A DNA stretch of 64,000 nucleotides from Agaricus subrufescens (Eukaryota > Basidiomycota > Agaricomycetes > Agaricales > Agaricaceae), in contig CM057064.1 in NCBI GenBank assembly GCA_029945375.1, positions 2,954,531 through 3,018,530 on the forward strand, written 5' to 3'. The first letter of the stretch is position 1. Every line of letters begins with the position of its first letter. Under the pieces are notes generated by a model. It had not been told where the DNA came from. It worked only from the letters and a program-made list of their open reading frames with translations, and made no database searches. Shown here piece after piece: positions 46,406 through 58,346 of the stretch. Position numbers and translations under genes: made by a program.

Positions 46406-48403
46406 TTATACATGCGATGTCGAGTAGCTGCTCACGCGCTTCGACGCAATAAACTCGCTCACGCCCTGCCCGACGTCCCGGAAGCAGTCGACCGGGATCA
46501 GGCCCACCAGCGGGCTCTTCTCCTTCCCCTTTGCGCCCGTCGCCGCCACCGCGTTCTTTTCCACCAGCGACCACCCGTCGTCGAACATCCGCAGTATCCT
46601 CACGTTGTCGCCCACTTCCACCAGGATCTCGTCCGACAGAGTCGGCACAAACGGCCTCTTGATGGTCTCGACCTCCATGAACTCGGGGTGGACCGCGCTC
46701 GGCGTGTTTGGCTCCGGCAGGGGATCCACGAACGGGTTGGCGGCACCGACGTGGATAGGACTCGGAATCTTCTGCATCTTCTCGTCGAACGGGTTGGGCA
46801 CGGGCAAGCTGGGCAGATCTGAAATGGTGCCCCTCTGCGAGCCATAGTTGCTCCCGCTCGACTCCCTAGGCGGCTTGGGAAACGAGAACGCCTCCGTAGG
46901 CGAGAATGGACGGACAGACATCGGTGAGCCCTGGCCAGCATCGGTTCCGATCTGTGGGTTGACGATCAGCCACTGTCCTAGTTCACTGCTCGCGACGCTG
47001 CTCGTAGCAGTCCCAACCGAGAACCTGCTGGGTGTATCTGGCGACTCGGTAACCATCACCTGCGGACTGGCGACAGGAGAGTCCAGGTTAATGAGGACGG
47101 ATTCTCGACGCAACTGCGCCATCGGAGGTAAGCTCGGAACCCCGAAGTCCACCTCCAGCCTCATAGGAGCCTGACTGTGGTCCACTGTCGTTTCAAAGCT
47201 ACTCCTCACACTCCTCCTAGGCTCAACTGGCTGCACTCCATCGTTATAAGTCCCCGGGCCCCCGTTCCTAGAAGACCACCATCTCTGCCGGCGTGCATTC
47301 TTATGCTTACGCTGGCGACGAACGATCAAGAATACGACTGCGCCAACCACAAAGACGGCGGCGATAGCAATTCCAGCAATTGCTCCCCTCGATAATCCAC
47401 CCTTGGAACTCGCCGCGACGTTCCCATGGACTGCACCACCGTCACCAGATCCACCACCGCTATTTCCATTTCCCGTAGTACCGGGTGTCCCAACTTCACT
47501 TGGACTAGGAATCAAAGCTGTAGAACCCGGAGCGGGATTGTTCGTATGGCTAGGGTCGTTCGTACCACTGTCGAGGGCAGGTGCATTGGGGTCGCTACCA
47601 GCATTCATCGGTACACCTCCACCGGTGGCCAGGAAATTTGAACCGGACGATGGGGATGCTCCGGCATTTCCTGTTGTACCGGTGGGTGTTTGATCCGAGC
47701 CTATACCGGTCGCTCCTTGGGTATGTTCTTGAACTGAATTACCTCCCGGACTTTCGCTGGTAGAGGCGCCACCGGCACTGCTCCCACCATTGTTTACTGG
47801 CTCACCCCCCGTACCATTCCCGCCCCCGCTCCCTCCATGACCTCCTTGTCCGCTCCCTCCAGAACTTCCGCCCTCACCTCCATCGTTCCCATTCCCATTC
47901 CCATTCCCATTCCCATCCCCATTCCCATCCCCATTCCCACTCCCATTTCCACTCCCACTTCCATTTCCATTTCCGTTCCCATTTCCATTTCCATCACCAC
48001 CGCCATCACCACCGCCACCCCCGCTGGCACCGTTCCCGTTATTGTTGCCACCTCCGTTACCGGTGCCTCCTGATGAACCACCCGAAGGAGTAGTTGTAGG
48101 AGGTGGTGTATTCGTAGGTGGAGGAGTCGGGGTCGGTTGTGGTTTGCCCTGTGTGAGAGGAGCAAGAAGGGGATCTACGACAGGTTTGACGACCTTGGTC
48201 ACGAGGGGCTTGACGACTTTGTCCGCGACTGGCTTCACAACCTTGTCTGCGACGGGCTCTACCACAGCCGATGCAACAGGATCCAACACATTAGATACGA
48301 CAGGGTTAAGGACCGAATCCAGCAGGCCGGGTTCACGTCGAGTGGGGTCGGAACGGCGGACCATCGCACGATGAGATTGTTGACGCGGCACAAATGTCGG
48401 CAT
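46406..48403 (-). CDS. Single-pass membrane protein: Gly/Asn-rich ectodomain, TM helix, C-terminal SH3 domain
   Basis: Single-exon gene, 665 aa, ATG at 48401-48403. Residues ~45-80 contain four near-identical octads (VVEPVADK, VVKPVADK, VVKPLVTK, VVKPVVDP). Residues ~105-205 are a Gly/Asn/Ser-rich run built by a hexanucleotide repeat, followed by a Ser/Thr/Pro-rich region to ~335. One transmembrane helix, AIAGIAIAAVFVVGAVVFLI, at about 341-362 is followed by a basic stop-transfer sequence RRQRKHKNARRQR. The cytoplasmic tail ends in an SH3 domain at about 590-645: RPFVPTLSDEILVEVGD, VRILRMFDDGWSLV, GLIPVDCF. The plan resembles fungal surface sensors or the yeast Fus1 layout, with an ectodomain, a TM helix and a terminal SH3. 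No classical N-terminal signal peptide is visible, so insertion may rely on the TM helix. Ligand and partners unknown. Confidence 0.88.
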   Translation of the reverse strand: MPTFVPRQQSHRAMVRRSDPTRREPGLLDSVLNPVVSNVLDPVASAVVEPVADKVVKPVADKVVKPLVTKVVKPVVDPLLAPLTQGKPQPTPTPPPTNTPPPTTTPSGGSSGGTGNGGGNNNGNGASGGGGGDGGGDGNGNGNGNGNGSGSGNGSGNGDGNGDGNGNGNGNGNDGGEGGSSGGSGQGGHGGSGGGNGTGGEPVNNGGSSAGGASTSESPGGNSVQEHTQGATGIGSDQTPTGTTGNAGASPSSGSNFLATGGGVPMNAGSDPNAPALDSGTNDPSHTNNPAPGSTALIPSPSEVGTPGTTGNGNSGGGSGDGGAVHGNVAASSKGGLSRGAIAGIAIAAVFVVGAVVFLIVRRQRKHKNARRQRWWSSRNGGPGTYNDGVQPVEPRRSVRSSFETTVDHSQAPMRLEVDFGVPSLPPMAQLRRESVLINLDSPVASPQVMVTESPDTPSRFSVGTATSSVASSELGQWLIVNPQIGTDAGQGSPMSVRPFSPTEAFSFPKPPRESSGSNYGSQRGTISDLPSLPVPNPFDEKMQKIPSPIHVGAANPFVDPLPEPNTPSAVHPEFMEVETIKRPFVPTLSDEILVEVGDNVRILRMFDDGWSLVEKNAVAATGAKGKEKSPLVGLIPVDCFRDVGQGVSEFIASKRVSSYSTSHV
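47885..47994 (-). repeat. Hexanucleotide microsatellite encoding Gly-Asn repeats
   Basis: Imperfect tandem CCCATT units (plus strand) with CCCATC, CCCACT and TCCATT variants. On the minus strand they encode alternating Gly with Asn, Ser or Asp in the ectodomain of the SH3 protein. Because the unit is six bases, gain or loss preserves the frame. Confidence 0.8.
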
Positions 48404-50374
48404 TCTTCAAAGATAATAACAAATGTTGAGATGAAAGGCGAAGGGGAGTTGATAAAGTTTAAACGAGCGTGTTGATTCGGTAAACCGACGAGATAATACA
48501 GCTTCAAGCCTGAACAAAGCGAGTCAATGGTAAAGAAAGTTGAAGAAATAGTTGTGTACCCCTAAGTTTGGCCTGAAGTTAAAAAGGCGCGATCCGCGTA
48601 GTGGGGTCAAACAGTAAGAGCAACGAGGGAAAAAACTTTTAGCCCCTCATGAATCGGGCTCTTATTTGACGGATCGACTACTCGGAGTAACAGCGCATGT
48701 ATCCAGATATTTTCCACCCATTTGAAGGGAAATATATATTGCAGATCGAGAATGTGTACCGCGCATGCCCACATTTGGACTGGTGTTCTCTTCTCACTCC
48801 ACAATTTGATTGATAGTCGTTCAGGGAACGGTGCGTTGCTTGCAACAAACATGTCTCTTTGTCTTATCTATCTTCTTGTACTCGAGAGTCATTCGCGATT
48901 GAAAGTCCCAACGAATCCACAAATGATCACATTGACAAGAGAGAGATAGACACGTGCACAAAGTCAACTGGATGTTGTAGGTTGCCCGCAAGTATCTCGA
49001 GAATTTCAACATGAGATTCTAGCGCAATCCATTCCTTGCTTTTCCCAGGCGTTCCAGGCCACTCGGCAGCGGAGCATTCATTGCCAAGCAACTGTTCCTT
49101 AATCGGATCCATGTTCTATGTAGATTTTGCGCCCCTTGAACTAAAATAGATCCATATACTGCGTCGCTCGAGCCCTGTCGTTCTTCTAAAGATTTCCAAA
49201 AATCAGCTTTCCAGTAGAATGATACTCGCGGTGGTCAGTATCGAGAGGTATGAATGAATTTATACATCGTTCGTGTGTATTTTCTCGAGTAGAGTTCGGG
49301 AGTAATTCACCATGCAGACCAAATTATCCGTGGAATCGTCCAATCGAAAATTATGGGTTGAGGCATGGAAACAGGGCTGGACTCCACGCGTTTTGATTCG
49401 CCACATTGGCATTCACTGATTTCCCCCAGCGCAGACTCACACTCCAAAGTCGCTGTCAATCTGCCACATATCATCCACATGTTATTATTGGAAGTACAAT
49501 CCCTCGTCACTGGCGCCACGCTAGAGCCCACACCCTGTGTTCGATAACTCCAAACCTTGAATCCTCCCCTCCCTCAAGCCACCGACCCGTATTTTAATTA
49601 ATCCAAAACTCTCCTGTGGTACGAATTCCAAACACGATGAAACAACAGTGATGACTGGTTTCGCCACTGTCACTCCAAAAAATGTCATCAAGTCCCTGCC
49701 TCGAGTTGACATAGTGTGGGTGCATTGTGTATATGTCGATGCCAACCTATTCAATCAAATTATACACTTGTTGTGGAGTCCTTATGAATTTTCTATCTGT
49801 ACCAGACAGGGTTTGAAGAAAGATTACTCAAGAGTCTGCAGGTCAACAAGCTCATTTTGTTCAATGGGCCTTAACTACAAACTATGTGTACCTTGGCGTC
49901 TTCCAATGGTATTGAGCTAGACGATAATTTCAACTTTCAGCGAAAAGTGCGGTAATCTATATAAAGCGTTGATTGAGATCCTTACGTTGGCGTAGAAGCC
50001 TGATGTCAGACCAGTTGGGTCCCATGTGACTTATTGTATTTTTTTCGAGGAGGGTTTCGTCATGCATCAGCACACTCGAACAATCACAGTACCTTTTACG
50101 AAACAAAAACATTATTGTTCTTGACCCCTCTCGAAATCCTTTCAACCCGGATCTTCGTCAGCTGTCTTCATTTTATAAACGGAGATATCAATCTGAGAGA
50201 GATTTGATCATGAAAAGTAAAGATATTGGTTTTGTTGCAAGGGTAGATTATAATAAAGTGACAGAATAGAATAATACATGCGACAAGCAGAGCGTAAGAT
50301 CAAAGCGGGGTAATAGATGCTTGTGTATAGCTAGTAAAAATGTGCCAAGTCGGTCCATCCGAAATTTCTAACCC
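48404..50374. other. Intergenic; nothing recognised
   Basis: Promoter of the SH3-protein gene on the left and 3' flank of the sugar transporter on the right. Frames of up to 90 codons exist but have no motifs. No RNA gene or repeat was seen. Confidence 0.4.
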
Positions 50375-53054
50375 TCAATCCCGAGTATGACTATCACTAC
50401 TAGTAGTTCCACGCGCCTTTTGCCCCCCAAGCATTTCGTACTCTTCTGATTCGTCTTCATCTTCATCATCCACTTTGAACTGTTGTAGCTCTTCTTCATC
50501 GGCTGGAACCCCAGAGAGAGTCCTGTATTCAGGAGTCTCTCTGCCTTGGCTTGGATGTCTTCGTAGCAATTTTGAGAACCAGCTTCGCTTGCGATTCGGA
50601 ATGATCAGCGGTTTCGAGCTGTCTCTTCGATGGTCTGAGATGGGTGAGGTTTCCAGTGACGTGCGTAGCGGGACATGATCTTGGAACGGCCCTGTACGAG
50701 TATATGTCCGAGTTTGACATCAGTTCGATTCGCACAGAATGGATAGACTTACGTTGACCAAACACCTCATCCATTTCCTCAAGAGGGACGCCTTTTGTTT
50801 CAGGATACACTGCAAAGATGAGTCAGACGACGGCAGTAGATATCAGAGTGGAAAGGGCAAACATACAGAAATACACTGGAAGATATAAGGTTAAATGCGT
50901 AGGCGAGGAAACGGGATGCTAGAACGTACCAAGAATAAAACTACAGATACAATAAAACCCATGCATGTAGTACAGTCTGTATTCAATCTTTTCCTGCAGA
51001 TAGGGCGTGGTTTCGCCAACCAGGAAGTTAAACGCCCAATTCGTGGCGGTCGAGATTGAAACACCCTTTGCACGGACGGACAGCGGCATGATCTACAAAA
51101 GTATGAGAGTCGACTCTTGACATTTGTCAGACATATGAATAACCTCTGGCGGGTATAGCCACGGGATGGGGCCCCAGCTGTAACCAAAGGCAGCATTGAA
51201 TATCACAACAGAGGCTACGACCGCGTTTGGAGTCCAAGCTTTATTGAGAAATATCCAGTATCCTGTTGCAAATAATGACACGCTCATCTGTACACCTGGA
51301 TTCAGTATCCAATTCGTGCAGATTTTGAGTGAGATGGGACGAACTATGGCAGCCCCTGATAATAGAATCGGACGACGCCCCCATCGATCGACGAGTACCC
51401 ATCTATTGACAACAGCCAAATGCTCAGTAAAACGTAGAGAATAAACCGATAACCGTACGGTGGAATTGTACTAAGAATGTAGACAATTGCGTTGATGCCT
51501 GTCATTAGAATAGCGTCACGACCAACCCAACCAGCCTCTGGGAGAACATCAGCGACCAAAGCCATGTCACAGAATAAGGAAATACCTTCAAACACACGCG
51601 CTGAAGCAAGAAGAATGAGTAACGGAAGTTATACAATAGTGTAAAACACTCACGAGCGTAGTATGAGATCACTAGGGACCCAAGAATGTTAGAAAGCAAG
51701 ACATGGGTTCTCCAAGGTTGAACATACCGTTAATACCATTCTGATGCAAGCAGAGTTCGTGAGCATGTTCCAGGCCAGGGGGCGTGACTTACGAGCTGCG
51801 CAAAAGCTTGTGAGGACATAGCAAGGAGAACACGGGGTTTGTATTTCCGCCACATCATTTTGTATGTTCTCTCAAGTCCGGCTTCGCGCTGTCGAACGTA
51901 TTTTGAGAAGAAAAGAAGGGGCAGGAGGAAAAAGTACGAACGTCTTGGGTTACTTTTTCCTTTATTTCTTCGAATTCCAAGATAGCCTTTTCATTATCGA
52001 GGTCTCCGCCGTGAAGGTCGGCTATCACGCGCATGCCATCGTCATCACGACTATTATCAATGAGCCACCTAAAACGAGATGAATATACCAGTTCGATAGT
52101 AGCTCTGACACGGACCTAGGGCTTTCAGGCATAACAAGCGAGCCCAAAGCTAGAACAATGCCGATGATACATTGGAAAAAGAGAGGAATTCTCCATGAGA
52201 AGTCGGAGTCGATGAATGAGCAGAAATAATCGGTCCACTGGGTTAAGAGCGTCAAAAGGGAAAAAAAAATGGTGCAGCAGGAGACAGGGACGTACCACGG
52301 AGAAGGCATAGCCAAAAATATTTCCAGTAAATTCTGCACAAGCTAAAGCACCCCGCTGTTTTAAAGTATCAGATGGACAGATGCGAGGGTCGGCATCACG
52401 GACTGACATGGTTTGGTGGAGATATCTCGCTTTGATAGATAGGAACGATGGTGCTGTGAAAAGGAGAAATGAATAAAGTGATGAGGATGGAAATTTTATG
52501 AGACATACGAGAGGAGACCCACGCCAAACCCACTGATGACACGACCAAGGACCATGGTCCAGAAGCCGATGGTAAACGTCTGGAAGACACCCCCGATGCT
52601 GAAAACAACGGCACCGACGAAGAGGGTTCCTCTTCGACCGATGGTATCGCCAATCCTTCCTGCAGCAAGGGACGTCACTGTAGATGACCGTTCAGGCTCA
52701 CGAACTATGTTGAGCGGGACGGAAGCCTCACCAAAGGCACCAATCTCGAGAACAGCGACCATAGTTCCGACTGAGAGGGCATTCGGTCGAGCGAAGAAGT
52801 TAATGAAATGAGGGCCGGTGATAATGCCGGACATAACCCTGGATATGGGCCTGGTAAATCATAGTTGGCGACGAGAAATCAAACACTGACCCTTGGTCAT
52901 ATCCAAACTACACAGGTCCGGTCAGACGACACGAGACTGAGCGGAAGAGGCTACTCACCAGGAAAACGCCGAGGCTAGCAAACATAGAGATGGCGTAGAG
53001 AAGAGGTTGGCCGACGAGGCGCCGGCGGGCCTTTGGATATGCGGGCGCAACCAT
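50375..53054 (-). CDS. MFS sugar (hexose-type) transporter
   Basis: Proton-coupled sugar permease of the fungal sugar-porter family. The chosen ATG at 53052-53054 gives MVAPAYPKARRRLVGQPLLY, then AISMFASLGVFL, intron, FGYDQG, intron, VMSGIITGPHFINFF. Diagnostic motifs are present in order: GRIGDTIGRRG (loop 2-3), GRVISGFGVGLLS, VPIYQSEISPPNHRGALAC, WRIPLFFQCIIGIVLALGSL, PESPR, NGINVISYYA, VDRWGRRPILL (loop 8-9), WGPIPWLYPPEV, RAKGVSISTATNWAFNFLVG and FVYPETKGVPLEEMDEVFG. An acidic C-terminal tail (DDEDEDESEEYEML) follows. At least a dozen short introns interrupt it. An upstream ATG (53162) gives a different frame and would need an unproven intron. A damaged copy of the first exon lies at 58347-58427. 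The gene appears intact; the exact sugar is unknown. Confidence 0.88.
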
Positions 53055-53241
53055 GGCCGTTGCGTTCAGCGGGGCTGCGCCGGGTGCAGCGCTGTTCCAC
53101 GTCTAATGATCCCGTTCCCACGCCCCCGGTGTTTGATGCCGATGCCATTTTCTGTCAGAAGCATGTCACACATACTTTGTACTCGTTCATCGAAGAGAGG
53201 TGTGTAGTCCTCACTCTGCCATGATTCGAAGCGCTCAAAGC

Positions 53242-53351
53242 TTGTTCTGTGTTCCTTAGATGGGTGTCATCACTTCGCCAGCCTTTCTGTCCCGGATTGT
53301 TCTGTGTTCCTTAGATGGGTGTCATCACTTCGCCAGCCTTTCTGTCCCGGA
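53242..53351. repeat. Perfect 55-bp tandem direct duplication
   Basis: Two identical 55-bp copies, 53242-53296 and 53297-53351, sit head to tail, beginning TTGTTCTGTG and ending CTGTCCCGGA. They lie about 190 bp upstream of the sugar-transporter start codon, so the duplication affects its leader or promoter. Perfect identity suggests a very recent event or an assembly artefact. Confidence 0.9.
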
Positions 53352-53824
53352 CAGTCTGACGCTTCTCCGTTTGACAAGATTGGTGCACGGCCCCCTAGCA
53401 TCGATGATAGAAGGACTCACGAAGATCCTATACTCGTGACTGACGAGTATAAGAAAAAATGACAACGACTACGCGTACGGTAGCTTGGACACATGCCTGT
53501 CTTTGTTCTCTATAACAGCGACTGGTACGTACGCTTCCACTTTCTAGTACTAATCGATCCGCTTACCAACATCAGGAATCCTCAAGCAGATTTACCGTCG
53601 ATGGATTGAGCGTATCGAAGTTGACGTTGTCAAGTTATCACGGGAAGAGGTATCGAGTAAAAGATGTTAGGGAGTGCTGCCCAGAAGTTGAAGTCGTATT
53701 AGCCTGCCATTCCACAAGGCCGCACACAGCAACCAACTGAAGGTGAGATTGTCCATCTTCATTGTTTCCCATTTTAAGGGCACTTCGCGTAGCCGCGGCA
53801 AGCAACCGGGGCAACTCGTACCAT

Positions 53825-54680
53825 TAGGGATTAAATGGTATTCCGGCTACTGTTTGCAAACCGCAGAGGGAAGACTATACTCCAGAGAAGTTGAACGAGC
53901 GAGTAGTTGCGCAGTTCATCGACGCAGTAGAACCCCTGACAGAAGAGGAGATGACGTTGGAAGGGGCCTACGCTTAGAAAAGCTTCAGCGACTGGATTCG
54001 TCGCGAGTTTTAACAAGATATATGTACTCTAGAATCTCGCGGCTAGTGTGTTGCCTCTCTCTGGTCCTATTATTAACGATGATCCACTTTACAGGGATTA
54101 GCCCATGGTCGTATATTCTTCCGATCGTAAAGTCCTTATCAAAAAGTGAAGACTCTTCCTGGCTATGGGCCCCCAGCGTATCTTCGAGGGCGCCGTAAAA
54201 CGGATTAAACGTGACACACTTGAGTATTTCCTTGGGAAGAAAACCAATCCCGTTCATTATCCGATGCAAGAGCTCGAGTCAGATTACACGGCTACGAAAG
54301 GGAACTTGTACAGTGAAGAGGAGGATGGTTGCTTGCTTTGCCCGCTCTTCGATTATAGGATGTAGACGGAGGATGTTTGCGAACGATTCGAGAACGATGT
54401 AACGTTTTGGCTGGTTTTTCGGGAGTATGACCTTGGAAGAGTTACAAAGGAGGTGAAGTTGGAGAGACAGGAGGAGGCTGAAGAGGTAGCCAAAGGGCAA
54501 GGTGCGTACACACTTTTCTCCCTGTACATAACAATCTTGACGAATGCTGGAAACATGGTATTGATGGAGTAGCCAAAAGTGAGAGGAAAGATGCGTCGAG
54601 GCGTGCAACCCCCTCTATCTCGGCATCTTCTACATAGCGTGCAACCAAAGAAAAAGAAGACGTACTTTCTAGTTGTCCTG
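53825..54680 (+). pseudogene. ISWI chromatin-remodelling ATPase, C-terminal HAND-SANT-SLIDE fragment, decayed
   Basis: No ATPase domain is present, but the DNA-binding end of an ISWI protein is readable across several frames. GIPATVCKPQREDYTPEKLN and AQFIDAVEPLTEEE match the HAND-SANT linker. FSDWIRREF matches the SANT start (family FSDWSRRDF). AVKRIKRDTLEYFLGKK, NPVHYPMQELESDY, ATKGNLYSEEEDG and CLLCPLFDYRM match the SLIDE domain, followed by a stop where the family continues. A Lys-rich tail (QPKKKK) resembles the usual C-terminus. In-frame stops precede KSFSDW and follow RREF and DYRM, and frames shift repeatedly, so it cannot be translated as one protein. It lies just upstream of the sugar transporter in opposite orientation. 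The parent gene is not in this window. A segment from ~53570 may belong to it but does not align well. Confidence 0.75.
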
Positions 54681-57014
54681 AGCAAACCCATTGGACTCAA
54701 CCAACACTTCCAGTACACCTTCTATCCTTCACTTGTCTTGGGGCTGCTTCTCGTATTTCGTTCTTTCGACCCATACCCACTTTATTTGTCTTATCACGAC
54801 ACGTCTATCAAGATCGATGTCGTGAGTAGTATGATACTCGGTAGGTAGAAGTGAATAGTTTTGCATAATTCTTCTTTGTCATAGTTACTGTTAAAGGCCT
54901 CGGAAGGAGGAGCCGGGGGTAGTATCTTTCCCGGAGGGGAAACGCGTGGTCTTGAATGGGGCTCCTAGGTTTGATGCCATTACTAGTGCGATAATCAATA
55001 GCACCAGTTGGTGGCATTGCTCTGCTCATGATCCTTGGGCTTGAGGCCTCTGTTTCTCGAGCCCCTGTTACTAGACTTATACTCTCTTCATTGTTCTACT
55101 ATCTCTTTCTACTTCTCTTAATTATCCGGGACTTGTAATCCACTTTTCGCGATCTTAGTCCGATTAGATTACAGTACCTGACAAGCATATGGCCCCGCAA
55201 GTGAGTGGTATGAAAGCGTCTGCCCTTGATCGGTGAATACGTCACTACGTGACTACCAGATCGGGCAGACAAATACGGACGTCTTCAAATTCCTGAGAGG
55301 AATAAATCTAGTGATTCCATCGCGAGAAAACAACCTTGGCTGAGACCTCAATGATATAAAACGCACAAAGGATTTGACAGTGGTCCCAATTTCCGTAATT
55401 AATGAATTCGGAGAATAGGGTTACGAATTTTATTGGTAGCGGTCCAATGTATGTTTCAAATGAACTTCTCGTTTAACCACCCGGTACTCCTCACCCACCC
55501 CGTAACAGAGACTCCCCAGAGCACACATTTCACTGACTAGAAGGAGCTGGTAACTTTGATAGTAAAATGCATTGAACAAATGACTTACGCTTGGCGAGGC
55601 CTTCCAATGTGGACCTTTTGTTTCCATCGGATCGATACCATACTCTCTCCCAAACCAGTCTTATCAATTGCTCTGCGGGGGAGGGGGGAAACGGACGATA
55701 ACTACAACCTTGGATATGTGATCTCCAGCTCAGTCTTATACGTGAGCGGGAAGTAGGACCCAAGTGCCTGAGTGCAAGCATGTTTTGTTGATGAAAACGA
55801 GGATGAGGGTTAGATGGAAGAACAAATATGGTCATGCGGACTGATGTTGGTCTTGATCGAACATTGCTCAGGGTCCACAATGGACGTGAACTAGATTCCA
55901 TTTTGATGTTAACGCCCATCTGACTTGAGACCCTCACCAACAACTCATTACAGCGTTTTAAATGGTGCCTCATCATTCGGTTTGTAACGTTTAGAAACCC
56001 CTCCCACGACAAAACCATAGGAAATTCGACTTCATCAATGTCTTCTCTGACCCATGGACTGGATGAGAGCCAAAGGTGCTCGGCCACAGTCAGCGGGCAT
56101 AGTAACGGTAGCATCACTCTGCGGAAGTTTACCTCAGCTGCTTGGGTCTTTGTGGGTACGGGAATTCAGCTTATTATACTGAGCGATATCAGAATGAGGT
56201 TCTGAATGATTTCTTGCATTACAGACTGTTACGCCAAGGAAAATCAGTTCATCATTGATGCAGAGCAACCGATCTTCTCCGTGTCATATCAACCAAAGAA
56301 GATAAGGCAAGGAGCACCTCGAGCAGTCTAGGTACGGTGGGCCGCATTGTCGCAAAGAAAATGTCCTAAAGACTCGAATAATACAGCTTTGATTTTCGAG
56401 GGGTTACTACTGCGAAGAAAGATCGCAACGATCAAGTGATAGGAAGCCATAGTCAGTCGTCTTCCGCCAAGCATCCATAACTCCTCCTGACTCTCACAAA
56501 TACTCCACCAAAGATTCAGGGTCAGTCTCACACTGAACTATCTGATGTTGTTGCTTCTCCGGTGTTGGAGCACCCCGCTAGATCTCTTCAGAGATACTTA
56601 TCTCGGGTTTTGGATAAGGTGTGAGTAAAAGCGCGAAGTTGATGCCTGGTTATTGTGCCTGATTATTTAGTTGTTTGATCACATTCTATGATCGCTAGTT
56701 CTACAACATTTCTCCTGTTGTAAATTGCCGACATTGACCAGCTTCTAGATACCAATGCCTTGCAAAGGTCTCACAGAGAACCATGATAGCCGAAAGGCGA
56801 TCATTTACTACCATGAAGCCAGCACATCATTGGTCCAGTAAGGTCATCGTGGGTGACTCTTTTTGTTGAATGTACGATAACATAAAGAATATATGAGGTT
56901 CTTGAAGCAATCCCTTCGGCCCCGAAGTGTACAGACCACCTAAAAATAGCAGCTACGAATGTGAAGAAGCTATATAGACAACTATCGAGAACATCCATCT
57001 CTCAGACCCTCTCA
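54681..57014. other. Intergenic; one unexplained open frame
   Basis: A 195-codon minus-strand frame (55530-56117) and a 67-codon one (56328-56531) are the only sizeable frames. I do not recognise a family, see no consistent introns, and the amino-acid composition looks out of frame in part. They may be remnants of a decayed gene. The rest is featureless. Confidence 0.4.
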
Positions 57015-58229
57015 ATGGACAACAGTACCGCAACACCACTTGAAGGGTACATACTCGCTGTTAATCAACTGAACCTTCTCGGCTCCACGACTGTGACGGG
57101 TGCCTTCTACGGCCTTGCCTTCGCCCTCTTCTGCCTATATGTTCCTGCGGTGCTTCGTCAAATCCAGATGGGAGAGAGAAAAAGACAAGCCAAATTCATG
57201 CTTGCTTACTCTGTCGTCATAATGGTCTGCGGAACGTATTATGTAATAGCCAGTGCTTGGGTCGCCCAAGAAACCTACATCAAGAACAGCGACTACCCCG
57301 GCAGTCCGTTTTTCTCCGTTGCAACACTTTATCTCACTAGTCCTGTGGTATGGGTTGCACTGGGTTGTCAGGTGGCGGTTGATGTCTTGACGTTGTCAAT
57401 ACAGGTACGTCCCTACCATTTCTTACATCTACTCTCCGACAACCCGGCTAAGTTTGTGTAAAGATTTGGCGGGTATGGGTCATCTGGAGTGCCATTCGGT
57501 TTCTACGTTGGGTGGTTGTGATTCCCATATTGACTTTATTGACTTTCGTCAGTTAGTATGTTCCAGCATACTTTTTCCTTCTATGGTATTGATTGTTTCC
57601 ATCCAGTATTAAGGATAAGAACTATCATACTGTATACAACGCAAGGGCCCTCTGCAGAGCTTGACATACTCGATGGTAAATTAGAGGTAACAGAGGCTTC
57701 GACTCAAGGAGCCACTACCGTGCTCTGTACTCTGTTCATATGCGGCTATCTCATAGTCATGCAATGGAAACAAAGGAAGCTAATCGGTACGGAATTATCA
57801 TACCAGCGGTGAAAATCCTCTAATGCCGCAAACATGTAGGGAAAGCTCAAGGCTCTACAGGATACATGAATGTGGTAGCCATCATCGTTGAGTCGTATGC
57901 CCTGGAATCTTTGTGGGTACTATCTATCGCAATATTTTGGCAACTGAGCGTATACGTTCTCTTTGCTGATACCACGTTTATTGTCGAGGTAAGTTCACCA
58001 TAAACTTAGCATCAATCTCAAGTCTGAAACATATATCCAGATAATCTCTTACTTCCTCGTGCAGTACAGAGTCGCCAGAGGAATAGCATACAAATCAGAA
58101 TTGAGGCAAAGCGACCGTATTAGTTCCTTGCATTGGAACCATTCAGTTCACGTTACGACGCAGTTTGGCGGAACTGATGAAATTCGTAGTGTTCCTCGTG
58201 TTCCAGCTGTACCGGAGGCTATAGCCTAG
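57015..58229 (+). CDS. Multi-pass integral membrane protein (fungal DUF6533/6534-like)
   Basis: Five exons; ATG at 57015-57017 (MDNSTATPLEGYILAVNQLN). A GTG-initiated extension upstream is not used. Exon 1 ends at 57404 with VDVLTLSIQ; the next begins IWRVWVIWSAIRFLRWVVVI. After further introns come VLRIRTIILYTTQG, ATTVLCTLFICGYLIVMQW, KAQGSTGYMNVVAIIVESYA, LESLWVLSIAIFWQLSVYVL and IISYFLVQYRVARGIAYKSE, ending VPAVPEAIA at 58227-58229. Hydrophobic segments in exon 1 (GAFYGLAFALFCLYVPAVLR, FMLAYSVVIMVCGTYYVIAS, LYLTSPVVWVALGCQVAVDV) bring the total to about seven helices. This matches the very large group of basidiomycete seven-helix proteins of unknown function. The ESYALESLW motif in the sixth helix region is characteristic. 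No ligand can be inferred. Confidence 0.82.
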
Positions 58230-58346
58230 TAACGCTTATTTATCTTGTTCATACTGCTACCAGGATTTTATTTACTGGTGTATCATACTGTACGATCCAA
58301 TGACAGGCTGAATAAAGTGGTATTTACTTTCTTTCAGTTCCGTCGG

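Noticed and set aside
47885..47994. Possible CRISPR-like repeat array
   Set aside because: It is a contiguous six-base microsatellite without spacers, inside a coding region of a eukaryote.
47794..48165. Met/Gly-rich and Pro/Ile-rich alternative frames in the SH3-protein gene
   Set aside because: They are shadow frames of the hexanucleotide repeat inside a 665-codon gene.
55530..56117. 195-codon minus-strand open frame
   Set aside because: No family motif, no ATG context or introns, and composition changes along its length. It may be debris of a decayed gene but cannot be supported as a CDS.
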